A stretch of 64,000 nt of DNA from Devosia sp. Root685 (GCF_001427875.1 NZ_LMHK01000001.1:1588892-1652891), one strand, 5' to 3'. Numbered from the stretch's first letter, positions 9,755 through 17,629 are shown. Numbers and translations: made by a program. The notes: generated by a model not told the origin, from the sequence alone.

Positions 9755-9800
9755 CGGCCGCAGGCAAATTCGCTCCGGTGGAGCGAATTTAGGTGAGAAG
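9755..9800. repeat. palindromic repeat, GCTCC-GGTGGAGC family
   Basis: This sits in the 149-base gap between the gp14-like and gp15-like genes. The core is AAATTCGCTCCGGTGGAGCGAATTT, a near-perfect palindrome (arms quoted apart: AAATTCGCTCC and GGAGCGAATTT). The same core recurs at 18868-18910, 20448-20487 and 59672-59703. Confidence 0.75.
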
Positions 9801-9843
9801 GCCATGAGAGCTACGCTCGAATGGCGGGCCACGCGCACGGCAC

Positions 9844-10260
9844 CTACGGAAACCAGAACCGCCCGCTCACCCGCTTCGCCCAGCCGTCCGTAAGATACGC
9901 CTCAACCACGCCCAGCTTTTCCTGCGCATGAATAAACCGCTCGCCCGACACCATGATCCCGCAATGCTTCGGCTCCTCGAGCCCCGCCAGCCGAAACAGC
10001 ACCACCTGCCCCGCCTCGACCGGCCCCTCGGCCGGCAGCAAAAACCGCTCCGAGGCCGCGCGCAGCGCCTCGGCATTCTGGGGATCACGCACACTCGCCC
10101 GATAAGGCGGCGCCACCATGGGCTCGTCGCCATAAAGCGTCCGCCACACCCCACGCAGCAGCCCCAGGCAGTCGCACCCCGCCCCCAGCGTCGAAGCCCG
10201 ATGCCGATAGGGCGTCCCAAGCCATTCCTGCGCCGTCGCAACCACCAGCTCGGGGTTCAT
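9844..10260 (-). CDS. GTA gp14-like NlpC/P60 cell-wall peptidase
   Basis: 138 residues from ATG 10260, which overlaps the upstream stop in an ATGA junction. The NlpC/P60 fold is shown by the catalytic Cys in GCDCLGLLRGVW and a downstream conserved His in EPKHCGIM, with a second polar site later. In tail machines such proteins sit in the hub and cut peptidoglycan stem peptides during DNA entry. A longer upstream extension of the frame was rejected because it lies entirely inside the preceding gene and lacks coding character. Confidence 0.88.
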   Translation of the reverse strand: MNPELVVATAQEWLGTPYRHRASTLGAGCDCLGLLRGVWRTLYGDEPMVAPPYRASVRDPQNAEALRAASERFLLPAEGPVEAGQVVLFRLAGLEEPKHCGIMVSGERFIHAQEKLGVVEAYLTDGWAKRVSGRFWFP

Positions 10261-11147
10261 GGCACCACCGCCCGTCCATCGAGCGCATCGCCCTCGCGCG
10301 GATAGCGCAGCACGAAATCGCTGCCCGGCACATGCGGAAAACCGCGAAAATTGACCCCATTGCCGAACTTGGCCTTGCAGGTCGAAAAGCGCCGGTCGCA
10401 CCCCGCCGTCACGGCAAACACATCCCCCGCAACGACCCAATCGCCCACCCGCTGCCCAAAACCCAGCAGGTCGCCCCCCGCACCCTTGCGATGCATCAAC
10501 ACTGCGTCCTGCAAACCCACCCGCTTGCCGCCCGACCACTGCGCGACACCAAAGGCAAACCAGTCCTCGGCAAAACCCGAAAGCCCACTGACGAGGATCC
10601 GAAACGGATCGACCACCGACAAAACCGTCGCCGTCCCCGACCGCCCCGGCGCCGCCAGGTTCACGCCACAGCGCGTGTCCCCCACCACGGCATCGCAAAG
10701 CCCCTGATAGAGCCGCCCGCGCACCGTGTTCAGCGCCGCCTGCGCCGAGCGCAATTCGGCCCGAAACGTGCCATCTTCGCGCACGATCTCGCCGATCGTA
10801 TCCACCCGCAGCAACAGGTTCTGGCTCGGCTCCGCCCAGTTCACCAGCCAGGTTTCCACCCGCGCGCCATCATAGCGTCCAAGCGCAATATCCTCATCGT
10901 CGATAGCGTCATGGTGCAAAATCCCGAGCACTTCCCCGGTCTCGACCTGCGCCCCCAGCCGCGCCGGCACCTCGCCCCCCACGAGCCCATGCATGGGCTT
11001 GCACGTGGTACCCGAAACCACCAGCTCACCATCATGGTCGGTAAATCCCAGCACTAGGCCATCGCTGCGCAGCACCCGCCAGCAATGCGCCAGCGTCGTC
11101 GCGCTCCCGGCCAGATGCGCCGCCAAGTCCGTCCCAACCGCCTTCAT
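10257..11147 (-). CDS. GTA gp13-like tail protein (DUF2163 / BR0599 family)
   Basis: 296 residues from ATG 11147 (MKAVGTDLAAHLAG), overlapping the gp12-like stop by an ATGA junction. It contains the DUF2163 region (N-terminal half) and the BR0599-type C-terminal region (CDRRFSTCKAKFGNGVNFRG), with a CxxxC-like Cys set that in RcGTA gp13 homologues binds an iron-sulfur cluster. It forms part of the tail hub between gp12 and gp15. Order gp12-13-14-15 is fully conserved with Rhodobacter. Confidence 0.88.
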   Translation of the reverse strand: MKAVGTDLAAHLAGSATTLAHCWRVLRSDGLVLGFTDHDGELVVSGTTCKPMHGLVGGEVPARLGAQVETGEVLGILHHDAIDDEDIALGRYDGARVETWLVNWAEPSQNLLLRVDTIGEIVREDGTFRAELRSAQAALNTVRGRLYQGLCDAVVGDTRCGVNLAAPGRSGTATVLSVVDPFRILVSGLSGFAEDWFAFGVAQWSGGKRVGLQDAVLMHRKGAGGDLLGFGQRVGDWVVAGDVFAVTAGCDRRFSTCKAKFGNGVNFRGFPHVPGSDFVLRYPREGDALDGRAVVP

Positions 11148-11764
11148 GGCAAAATCTCCACCAGCGGAATATTCGGCGCCTCGGCCCCATCGAAACTCGA
11201 CCATTCGATATCGAGCCGATCCGTATCGAACCGCACCGGCACATCGAACAGAAAGCCCGCACTCACCGCCGCGCCCGAATTAGGCGCCACGGCAAAACTG
11301 ACGATCCCCGTCGCCTCGTCCACCGCCCAACCCGTGGTCCGCTCGACCCCCGCCACCGCCACGCGCACCGATCCCGCCACCGGCTTCCGGATCGGCCTCA
11401 GATACGGATCAAAAGTCGCGCCATAGCGCTTCAACAACTGAAACCCGGTCCTCACCCCATCGCCCGTCCCGATCGCTTGGTCGCCCGGCAGCGGCACCGC
11501 ACCGCCCGAAGAATGATCGATCCCATCGCGCCACAAAAACCCATGCAGCCGCCCGCGCCTTTCCTCGAAAAAAGCCAGCACCGCCTGCATATCGGCCCGC
11601 GATTTCACCCCATACCCGGCATTGTACCGTCGCCGCGAATGCGCCCACCGCCCATTGCGCTGCTCGCCCCCGCCCGCCAGCGTAACGACATCGGTCTTCC
11701 GCTCCGGCCCACCCCGCGCCCCCAGCGCGATATCGAGCGGAAACCGCACATGATGAAATGCCAT
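11144..11764 (-). CDS. GTA gp12-like distal tail protein (DUF2460)
   Basis: 206 residues. It matches the DUF2460 phage/GTA family (start MAFHHVRFPLDIALGARGGP; conserved RNGRWAHSRRRYNAGYGV segment near residue 35-52). It is the distal tail ring in GTA structures. The ATG at 11764 follows GAGAGACCAAAAAA, a variant of the shared leader. It is preceded by a 125-base gap that holds a repeat. Confidence 0.88.
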   Translation of the reverse strand: MAFHHVRFPLDIALGARGGPERKTDVVTLAGGGEQRNGRWAHSRRRYNAGYGVKSRADMQAVLAFFEERRGRLHGFLWRDGIDHSSGGAVPLPGDQAIGTGDGVRTGFQLLKRYGATFDPYLRPIRKPVAGSVRVAVAGVERTTGWAVDEATGIVSFAVAPNSGAAVSAGFLFDVPVRFDTDRLDIEWSSFDGAEAPNIPLVEILP

Positions 11765-11794
11765 TTTTTTGGTCTCTCTCGCTCAGTTCTTCCC

Positions 11795-11880
11795 TCGCCC
11801 CTTGAGGGAGAGGGACAGACCAACTTTGCGTTCAGCAAATTGGTCAGGGTGAGGGGTATCCGTCCTCCGCAGAGGAGTTG
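11795..11880. repeat. CTCGCCCCTTGAGGG repeat in GTA gap
   Basis: This lies between the gp11-like and gp12-like genes: CCCTCGCCCCTTGAGGGAG followed by a GGTCAGGGTGAGGGG segment, a form seen again at 9730 and 13013-13066. It appears to be a dispersed intergenic palindrome with partial inverted arms. Confidence 0.55.
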
Positions 11881-11889
11881 GATTAGGGC

Positions 11890-12429
11890 TCAACTCCCCC
11901 GCGTACCCCTGCGCACTGCCCTGAGCAGCATCGCGCTCATCTCCGCCTCGCTCGCCGCAAAGCTGCGCGCATCCGTCGCCGTCACATTAAAAGTCACATT
12001 GACCCCGCCGCCACCGCCCGCAACGCCCAGCCGCCCATCGGCCCCACGCGCCAGCGGCATGATCGCCTCCGGCCCAGCCTCCCCAGCCAGCCCGAGTGCA
12101 CCGCCCAGCGGAAAATAGGTCGGCGTCGCAATCACCCCGCCTTTGGCGTGCGGAATGATCGCGGGATTGAGGCCGGCAAAAAGCCCCTCCAGCGCATTGC
12201 CAGCCAGCGTTTCCAGCGGCTTGAACGCCGCCTTCAGCGCCATATCCGCAAACGCCCGCCCCACACCGACAATCACCGACTCCAGCGACTTTCCATCGGT
12301 CAGAGCGCTGCGAAAACCCGCCGAGATCGACCGCGCCACGCCATCCGCCAGCGAATGGATGCGCTTGATCTCGACCGACACATCGCTCAGCTCATTCTTG
12401 AAATCGTCGTCAAAGAGATCACCGGCCAT
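11890..12429 (-). CDS. GTA gp11-like short tail tape measure protein
   Basis: 179 residues. It resembles the short tape-measure proteins of GTAs: helical N-terminus, an Ala/Gly-rich middle, then the motif FNPAIIPHAKGG-type region (here LNPAIIPHAKGGVIATPTYF) and a GEAGPEAIMPLARG segment. The protein spans the tail lumen and sets tail length; its small size fits the short GTA tail. The start overlaps the gp10.1-like gene by 11 bases. Confidence 0.85.
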   Translation of the reverse strand: MAGDLFDDDFKNELSDVSVEIKRIHSLADGVARSISAGFRSALTDGKSLESVIVGVGRAFADMALKAAFKPLETLAGNALEGLFAGLNPAIIPHAKGGVIATPTYFPLGGALGLAGEAGPEAIMPLARGADGRLGVAGGGGGVNVTFNVTATDARSFAASEAEMSAMLLRAVRRGTRGS

Positions 12430-12610
12430 CGGGAAACCTCTCCATCAAGCTTTCGAGCCCCGGCCGGTCCAGCGGCCCCGCCCGATCCCCCAGCACCGCG
12501 CCCCAGGCCGCAGCCAGTTCGCGCGGACTCATCTTCCAGAAAGCCTCGGGCGGCAGCCGCAGCACGCCGAGCCCGAATTGCATGGCATCTTTCCAGGGAA
12601 ACGGTTTCAT
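12419..12610 (-). CDS. GTA gp10.1-like tail assembly chaperone
   Basis: 63 residues (MKPFPWKDAMQFGLGVLRLP, then a helix with FWKMSPREL). It matches the rcc01693 / TIGR02216 family of tiny GTA proteins placed between the chaperone gp10 and the tape measure gene, a position that in siphophages is held by the frameshifted tail chaperone. It overlaps the gp10-like stop in ATGA. Confidence 0.85.
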   Translation of the reverse strand: MKPFPWKDAMQFGLGVLRLPPEAFWKMSPRELAAAWGAVLGDRAGPLDRPGLESLMERFPDGR

Positions 12611-12921
12611 GCCGCCTCCCCGAACGTCGCCTGCAACAGCCGCACGGCAATATCGGCCGCCCCGCGCAATCCGCCCTCGACGCTCATCTGCGCCAGCTCA
12701 TCGTCGGAAATGGCATTGCCACCCCCGCGCAACCCGGCCCCGATAATCGCCGTCAGATCCCGCGCCGACACCTTGCCCCCGGCAAAGCGCTCGGCCAAAC
12801 CCGCCAGATCCCCCGCGCCCAATCGCGCCTCCAGCTCCGCCAGCGCCCCGAGCGTCAGGCAAAGCACAAGCGTCTCGCCCCCGATCTCGGCAGCGATTTC
12901 CCCACGATGAATGTTCGGCAT
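12607..12921 (-). CDS. GTA gp10-like tail tube/tail assembly protein (TAC_11 family)
   Basis: 104 residues. The N-terminus MPNIHRGEIAAEIGGETLVL and the LTLGALAELEARLG segment are characteristic of the GTA family of tail assembly chaperones. The gene starts a block after a repeat-filled gap and carries AGGAGCAAAAAAATG, close to the shared leader. Confidence 0.85.
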   Translation of the reverse strand: MPNIHRGEIAAEIGGETLVLCLTLGALAELEARLGAGDLAGLAERFAGGKVSARDLTAIIGAGLRGGGNAISDDELAQMSVEGGLRGAADIAVRLLQATFGEAA

Positions 12922-12942
12922 TTTTTTGCTCCTGGTATCTCG

Positions 12943-13066
12943 GAGACCTCATGGTGAGCCTGTCGAACCACGAGGTCAGAGCACTTTGCCTCCCGGTGCG
13001 CCGGACCACCCCTCGCCCCTTGCGGGAGACGGTGGATCGCGCGCAGCGCGAGACGGGTGAGGGGTA
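12943..13066. repeat. two dispersed repeats in gp9-gp10 gap
   Basis: The 148-base gap between the gp9-like and gp10-like genes holds a half copy of the CCTCATGGTGAG...CGAACCACGAGG repeat (12943-12978) and a CCCCTCGCCCCTTGCGGGAG...GGGTGAGGGG inverted element (13013-13066). Confidence 0.6.
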
Positions 13067-13069
13067 TGT

Positions 13070-13483
13070 TTAGGTCGCCGTAAAGCTGACTTCCCCCGCA
13101 CTTTCCAGCGCAAGGTCAAACGTCACTTCCCCGGCGTGATCGGCCGAAAATTCCAGCGCCACGATCTGGAACGCTCCTTCCACCGTGCCGAAATGCGGCA
13201 GGATCAGCTGCCAGTTGCGGATCGTGCCGGCAAAGAAAAGGCTCCGGATGAGCCCATCCGAAGCCTGATCCTTGAACACCCCCGAGCCCGAAACCGAAGC
13301 CCGCTTCACCCCGCCGCCCGCCAGCAATTCCCGCCAGCGCCCGGCGCTTTCCTGGTCGGTCGTATCGACGCTCGCCGCATTGAACGCCAGGCTGCGCGTC
13401 CGCAGCCCCGCCACCGTCAGAAAACTCCCCGACCCCGTCTGGTCGAGTTTCAAAAGCATATCCTTGCCACTCTGGGCTGCCAT
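13070..13483 (-). CDS. GTA gp9-like major tail (tube) protein, TP901-1 family
   Basis: 137 residues, starting MAAQSGKDMLLKLDQTGSGSF and containing the TTDQES and FKDQASDG segments typical of the TP901-1-type GTA tail tube protein. It builds the tail tube. A ribosome binding site AAGGG lies about 10 bases before the ATG. The gene is flanked on both sides by repeat-bearing gaps. Confidence 0.88.
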   Translation of the reverse strand: MAAQSGKDMLLKLDQTGSGSFLTVAGLRTRSLAFNAASVDTTDQESAGRWRELLAGGGVKRASVSGSGVFKDQASDGLIRSLFFAGTIRNWQLILPHFGTVEGAFQIVALEFSADHAGEVTFDLALESAGEVSFTAT

Positions 13484-13522
13484 TCTTTCAATCCCTTCCC
13501 CGGATCAACCACACACACCGAC

Positions 13523-13561
13523 GCGTCCCTCCCCCTACCAGGGGGAGGCTAGGTGGGGGTC
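13523..13561. repeat. half copy of CCTCCCCCTACCAGGGGGAGG repeat
   Basis: One arm of the larger inverted element also found at 21685-21796 and, disrupted, at 59636-59718. It lies in the 86-base gap between the gp8-like and gp9-like genes. Confidence 0.7.
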
Positions 13562-13569
13562 CAGCGCCG

Positions 13570-13965
13570 TTATTCCGTCAGAAACCGCAGCAAAACCGCC
13601 GCACGCGCCTGCCCTGTCGCGGCATCGATGATGGTCTCGGTCCGCACATGCTCGGCCAGCGCCACCGCCAACCCCGCGGGCACCAGCCCATTCCGTGCCG
13701 CCATCACCCGCTCGGCAATCGCCAACGCCGCCTTGCGGCTCGGCCGATCCGCCCAGCAATGCACAAGCACCCGATGCTCCTGCCCCGGCGCCTCATCGCC
13801 ATCGGCCTGGCGCACGTCATGCCGGTCGATCACCACATAGGGCGCCGGCCGGTTCTGCGGCGGCGCATCGAACACCCCGCCCGCCCCCACCAATGCCGTG
13901 AGCGCCGCATCCGCCTCGAGCGCAGCAACCAGCGCGGCCTGCAAAGCCACAATCGGATGGGTCAT
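13570..13965 (-). CDS. GTA gp8-like tail terminator (DUF3168)
   Basis: 131 residues. DUF3168 features are seen: MTHPIVALQAALVAALEADAAL at the N-terminus (quoted across two words: MTHPIVALQAA, LVAALEADAAL) and the VIDRHDVRQ and VLVHCWADRPSRKAALAIAE segments. The family caps the tail end that joins the head. ATG overlaps the upstream stop (ATGA). Confidence 0.87.
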   Translation of the reverse strand: MTHPIVALQAALVAALEADAALTALVGAGGVFDAPPQNRPAPYVVIDRHDVRQADGDEAPGQEHRVLVHCWADRPSRKAALAIAERVMAARNGLVPAGLAVALAEHVRTETIIDAATGQARAAVLLRFLTE

Positions 13966-14303
13966 CCCGTCACCTGCGTTTCGCTACAGGTGCAGCTCAG
14001 ATAAGCCCGCCTTCCATTGAGATCGGCCGCGCTCACCACATCGAGATTGCGCCCGCGATAGATCACGCGATCCCCCGGCCCGAGATCGGAGCGAAACCGC
14101 AGCACCACCGCATGCGAAATCGCCACCGCCCGCCCATCGGCATTGGTCCCCTGCCGTCCGTTAAGGCTACGGACCCGCGCCCAGGCATTGCCCAGCGGCA
14201 CATAGAATTTTCCGTGCCCACCCTCCGCCTCGGCCATGCTTTCGCGCCGCCGCAGCTGCACCCGATCGGTCAGCGTACCAATGGGCGGCACCTTCTCGTT
14301 CAC
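13962..14303 (-). CDS. GTA gp7-like head-tail closure (stopper) protein
   Basis: 113 residues with the phage head-tail joining pattern (GTLTDRVQLRRRES, then AWARVRSLNGRQ and GDRVIYRGRNLDVVSAADLN). The start codon is GTG inside a GTGA overlap with the gp6-like stop, so translation is coupled. Confidence 0.87.
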   Translation of the reverse strand: MNEKVPPIGTLTDRVQLRRRESMAEAEGGHGKFYVPLGNAWARVRSLNGRQGTNADGRAVAISHAVVLRFRSDLGPGDRVIYRGRNLDVVSAADLNGRRAYLSCTCSETQVTG

Positions 14304-14866
14304 AACCGCACCCGCTTATGCGCTGACACCAGCCGGTCAAACCCCGAGGGCACAACCGCACCCGAGCCAGCCACGATCACCGCATCGCGATGCTCATGCC
14401 AATGCGCCACGAGCCCGAGCAGCGCCTGCCTGATATCGGCCGGCACCTCCTCCGGCTCGGTCCCGAACCCGGCAACATAGTCGATCTCGATCCCCTGCCG
14501 CTCCTGCAGCGCCGGCATGCCGACGACCACGCGCGGCACGAGCAGCCGGTCCGGCTCCGAGCCGAACTGATCGAGCGCCAGCTCATGGCTCGCCCCATTG
14601 CCGTCCGTCGCCGAAATTTCGGTGATGGCAATCAGCGGCGAAACCGGCAGTTTCACCACGCGATTGTCTGGCCAATCGTCGAGCACCACCCGCCAGCTCT
14701 GCGCCAGCAGCGCCTTGCCGGTAATGCCCTCAATATGCAGCCGCGCCGCCCCGATCAGCGTCGTGATCAGCCCGTCTTCCGCACTGTCATCGACCTTGAG
14801 GAAAGCCTTGGCCTCGACAAGCGAAACCGGCTCCTCGGCGGGCCCCGCCAGGAGATAGGAAGTCAT
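14300..14866 (-). CDS. GTA gp6-like head-tail adaptor/connector
   Basis: 188 residues from ATG 14866 (MTSYLLAGPAEEPVSLVEAK). The segments VEAKAFLKVDDSAEDGLIT and AARLHIEGITGKALLAQSW are typical of phage gp6-like connector proteins that sit under the portal ring. The ATG carries the shared leader AAGGACCAAAAACATG. The upstream 165-base gap holds a long inverted repeat. Confidence 0.88.
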   Translation of the reverse strand: MTSYLLAGPAEEPVSLVEAKAFLKVDDSAEDGLITTLIGAARLHIEGITGKALLAQSWRVVLDDWPDNRVVKLPVSPLIAITEISATDGNGASHELALDQFGSEPDRLLVPRVVVGMPALQERQGIEIDYVAGFGTEPEEVPADIRQALLGLVAHWHEHRDAVIVAGSGAVVPSGFDRLVSAHKRVRL

Positions 14867-14898
14867 GTTTTTGGTCCTTGGATTGTTCGGGGCTCTCA

Positions 14899-15014
14899 CA
14901 CCCCCTCCCAACCTCCCCCATCAAGGGGGAGGTGCCGCATCGAGTATGTGGCCAGGGCGGGCCACACCCACTGTCCCTTCACCTCCCCCTTGATGGGGGA
15001 GGAGGGAGGGGGTG
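14899..15014. repeat. 116-bp inverted repeat element (copy 1 of 3)
   Basis: Terminal arms CACCCCCTCCCAACCTCCCC and the complementary GGGGAGGGAGGGGGTG side, each continued by CATCAAGGGGGAGGTG, enclose about 45 bases. Related copies are at 51908-52023 and 61103-61219. It lies between the capsid and connector genes of the GTA cluster. Confidence 0.85.
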
Positions 15015-15031
15015 AACCGGCCCATCGGCCA

Positions 15032-16252
15032 TCACGACGTGCCGAACTTCAGCAGCTTAATCGCATCAAAATCGGCCACGCCGCCACCCACGCGCTTGGT
15101 CGTATAAAACAGCACATAGGGCTTGCTCGAATAGGGATCACGCAACACGTTCACCCCCTGGCGATCCACAATCAGATAGCCCCGGCGGAAATCGCCAAAC
15201 GCCACCGACAGCGAATTCGCGCCAATATTGGGCATGTCCTCCGCCTCCACCAGCGGAAAGCCCATAAAACTGGCGCGGCCATCCGCCGTCGCCGAAGGCT
15301 GCCAGAGATAATTGCCGTCGGAGTCTTTCAGCTTGCGCAGCGCCCCCTGCGTCTTGCGGTTCATCACCCAGTTGGCATTCTGGCGATAGCCGGCCTTGAG
15401 CGCATAAACGAGGTCAATCAGCACATCGCTGGGATTGCTCGCCGGCAGCGCGCCCGACGTGCCCGTCGCGATGTAACCAAGGCTCCCCCAGCTCCAGCTA
15501 CTTTCCGCCACCGTGGTCGAAGCCAGAAAACCCTTGGGCTTGTTGGTGCCGTCGCCGTTGACGAAAGCCGTCGTCTCCTGTGCCGCAAAAGCCGCGTTGA
15601 CCTCGTCGGCAATCCACTGGCCGACATCGACAGCGGCATCGTCAAGAAAAGCCGTGGTCGCCGCCGGCATGGCATAGAGCTCGGTCGTCGGATAGCTCAG
15701 TTCCGCCAGCGTCTGGCTCGATGTCGTCGGACGGCTCGCCGTCTCGCCCACCCAGCCCGTTTGTGGACCCGAAACCGTGATCGGACGCTTATAGACCGCT
15801 GCCGAAACCTGGCGCACCCCGGCAATGGCACGGATCGGGGAAATCCCCGTCATCAAACGGGTAATTTCCGTCTCGACTTCCGAAGGCACCACATAGCCGC
15901 CATCGGCGCCGACGCCGATCTGCAGCGCCTTTTCCTCGCCGCGCTTCACATAGGCTGAAAACGCCTCCTTATATTCGCCGTTGGGCACAACACTCTTACC
16001 CTCGAGCGCCGGGCGGGCACGCTCGGCACTGGCGCGATCGAGCGCCGCCTTCTGCCCGTCGAGCACGGCATTGAGCCGCTCGAGCTTGCCTTCGATGAGG
16101 CCATCGGCCGTGCCGCGCTTCTCGATATCCTTCAGGCGCTGGTCATTGGTGCGCTTGAATTCCTCGAACGCGGCGGAAAATTCGTTGAACAGCGCGGCAA
16201 CGTCAGTCCCCGCGCCGGCCTTGATTTCAAGGCCGTCGTCAATCCGATCCAT
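15032..16252 (-). CDS. GTA major capsid protein (gp5, HK97 fold)
   Basis: 406 residues. The first 85 residues form a charged coiled-coil (the delta domain removed by the protease), followed by the HK97-type core with GGYVVPSEVETEI near residue 115, a DDAAVDVGQWIADEVNAAFA segment and a C-terminal GVNVLRDPYSSKPYVLFYTT. ATG 16252 has AAGGA 8 bases upstream. The protease gene ends 12 bases before it, the normal protease-capsid order. Confidence 0.93.
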   Translation of the reverse strand: MDRIDDGLEIKAGAGTDVAALFNEFSAAFEEFKRTNDQRLKDIEKRGTADGLIEGKLERLNAVLDGQKAALDRASAERARPALEGKSVVPNGEYKEAFSAYVKRGEEKALQIGVGADGGYVVPSEVETEITRLMTGISPIRAIAGVRQVSAAVYKRPITVSGPQTGWVGETASRPTTSSQTLAELSYPTTELYAMPAATTAFLDDAAVDVGQWIADEVNAAFAAQETTAFVNGDGTNKPKGFLASTTVAESSWSWGSLGYIATGTSGALPASNPSDVLIDLVYALKAGYRQNANWVMNRKTQGALRKLKDSDGNYLWQPSATADGRASFMGFPLVEAEDMPNIGANSLSVAFGDFRRGYLIVDRQGVNVLRDPYSSKPYVLFYTTKRVGGGVADFDAIKLLKFGTS

Positions 16253-16264
16253 GTCGGCATCCTT

Positions 16265-16741
16265 CTATCGGTTGCGTAAAATTCTCGTAGCGGCCGCAAT
16301 GGCGGCGCCGGCCGAAATGGGAGCAGCAATCCGCGCCGCCTCCATCATCGGAAAGGTTACGATCGAAATTTCATAAAGATCGATCTCGTGCAGCAGCCGG
16401 TTCCCCGCCTGCCGACTGGCTTTCACCGTGCGAAAGCCGATGGAAAGCCCGTCGAGTGCCTCGGCCTCGATCAGGCGTTTGAGCGCATCGGCCCGCGGCA
16501 CGCCGGGCACAAGCCTGCCGCGCGCAAACAGCCCATGGGCGTCCTCGCGCAGTTCCTCCCAAAAGCCCACCGGCTCCTTAGGATCGTGCTGAAACAATAG
16601 CCGAATGCGCCCCGCCCGGTTCCTGAGACTTTTGGCAAAGGCCCCAGGCAAAACAATATCGCCGCCGCTATCGAGCCGGTTGAAGACGCTCGCATAACCT
16701 GCAAAGCGCCCATCGGCATCGACGGGAATTGGCCCCGCCAT
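16265..16741 (-). CDS. GTA prohead protease (gp4, HK97 family)
   Basis: 158 residues from ATG 16741. The HK97 prohead protease fold is shown by the start GYASVFNRLDSGGDIVLPGAF, the catalytic His in LFQHDPKEPVGFW and the catalytic Ser in LDGLSIGFRT. It trims the capsid delta domain. The start overlaps the stop of the gp3.5-like gene (TGATGG). Confidence 0.9.
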   Translation of the reverse strand: MAGPIPVDADGRFAGYASVFNRLDSGGDIVLPGAFAKSLRNRAGRIRLLFQHDPKEPVGFWEELREDAHGLFARGRLVPGVPRADALKRLIEAEALDGLSIGFRTVKASRQAGNRLLHEIDLYEISIVTFPMMEAARIAAPISAGAAIAAATRILRNR

Positions 16742-16872
16742 CAGCGTTTGCTCCCCGCCCGCCACTGGGGCTTGGCCACCGGCCGGCCTTTGTCGGCCAG
16801 CGTGCCTGCCAGGTTCCAGGCAAATTGGCGAAACGTCTCTACCGCCGTTTCCCGGTTTTGCTTGTCCGCCAT
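16741..16872 (-). CDS. small GTA gp3.5-like protein, 43 aa
   Basis: 43 residues (MADKQNRETAVETFRQFAWN at the start, ending PQWRAGSKR). It is encoded between a damaged small gene and the protease, where Rhodobacter GTAs carry the tiny gp3.5 gene; identity is by position only and its function is unknown. The stop and the protease start share one base. Its first 28 codons are duplicated at 18906-19025. Confidence 0.65.
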   Translation of the reverse strand: MADKQNRETAVETFRQFAWNLAGTLADKGRPVAKPQWRAGSKR

Positions 16873-17030
16873 TTAGTCGTCCCCCTTGCGAAACAGCCTG
16901 TTGAGGCTGGCGATTTCGGTCACGAAATCATTGAACCGCTTATTGGCCGAAGCCATTTCCCGGAGCGCCCAGACAGCGCCAGATGCGCGAGATCCCCGCG
17001 CTCGATAATGGTCTTGGTGAGGTCGTCCAT
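16779..17030. repeat. direct repeat R1 (gp3.5 region)
   Basis: About 250 bases, near identical to R2 at 18932-19171, in the same orientation. It covers the first part of the gp3.5-like gene and the whole damaged gene before it. R1 has 12 extra bases relative to R2 around 16977-16990. Confidence 0.9.
16873..17030 (-). pseudogene. damaged small GTA gene, copy 1
   Basis: ATG 17030 opens MDDLTKTIIERGDLAHLAL, but this frame stops after 36 codons at 16920. The sensible continuation VWALREMASANKRFNDFV... KGDD lies in another frame and ends at 16873, directly before the gp3.5-like ATG. I infer loss of a hydrophobic middle part from a small membrane protein. The same frame break exists in copy 2. Confidence 0.55.
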
Positions 17031-17042
17031 GGTTACCCCTTG

Positions 17043-17100
17043 AAGCTTTGTCGTTCTGCGGCAAAGCTTGTGTCTCGGCGCGCAAAGACTTTTTGCGCCG
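17043..17100. other. two hairpins before the DUF4160 gene
   Basis: Inverted repeats AAGCTTTG...CAAAGCTT (17043-17069, perfect 8-bp arms) and CGGCGCGCAAA...TTTGCGCCG (17076-17100). They lie between the GTA remnant and the plus-strand DUF4160 gene. They could be operators of the pair or terminators of converging transcripts. Confidence 0.5.
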
Positions 17101-17148
17101 GATACAAATTAGTTTGTGCTGATATCGGAGAGGCAACGGAGCACTGAA

Positions 17149-17385
17149 ATGCCCACAATCCTTCGCCTCGATGGCTATCGGTTCTTCTTCTACAGCGGCG
17201 AAGGCAACGAGCCGCCGCACGTCCATGTTGAATTTGGCGACAAGCTCGCCAAGTATTGGCTTGAGCCTGTAGAACTGGCATCATCCAAGCGGTTTCGCTC
17301 TCATGAGCTGGGACCGCTACGAGAGATGGTCTTGAACCATCGGCATGCATTCCTGAAAGCCTGGCATGAGCACTTTGACGCTTGA
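17149..17385 (+). CDS. DUF4160 domain protein
   Basis: 78 residues, start MPTILRLDGYRFFFYSGEGN followed by EPPHVHVEFG, the DUF4160 signature with conserved His pair. ATG 17149 has GGAG 9 bases upstream. It is encoded against the GTA operon and overlaps the DUF2442 gene by 20 bases. DUF4160-DUF2442 pairs are common and have been regarded as possible toxin-antitoxin-like modules; activity is not established. Confidence 0.8.
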   Translation: MPTILRLDGYRFFFYSGEGNEPPHVHVEFGDKLAKYWLEPVELASSKRFRSHELGPLREMVLNHRHAFLKAWHEHFDA

Positions 17386-17629
17386 ATCCGAACCTCTGGC
17401 CGTCGATGTCGCCGTCGACGAAAAGACCCTGCGCGTCAGTCTCGATGATGGCCGCGAGCTTGCCGTGCCGGTCGAGTGGTTCCCGCGCCTCCGCGATGCG
17501 TCGGCTACCGACCGCGCCAATTGGCGCCTTATCGGTATTGGGGAAGGCATTCATTGGCCCGAGATAGACGAAGATATTTCGGTACTTGGCTTACTTGCCG
17601 GCCATCGACAGAAATCACGCGCAGCCTGA
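17366..17629 (+). CDS. DUF2442 domain protein
   Basis: 87 residues with the DUF2442 pattern: DDGRELAVPVEWFPRLRDAS and the C-terminal GIGEGIHWPEIDEDISVLGLL segments. It is co-transcribed with the DUF4160 gene (20-base overlap), the usual pairing. In such pairs the DUF2442 member is the candidate antitoxin or partner. Confidence 0.8.
   Translation: MSTLTLESEPLAVDVAVDEKTLRVSLDDGRELAVPVEWFPRLRDASATDRANWRLIGIGEGIHWPEIDEDISVLGLLAGHRQKSRAA

Noticed and set aside
10261..10698. N-terminal extension of the NlpC/P60 protein
   Set aside because: It is inside the gp13-like gene in another frame; the ATGA junction gives the better start.
14390..15958. 522-codon open frame on the plus strand
   Set aside because: Shadow of the capsid and connector genes, running through a non-coding repeat; no ribosome binding site.
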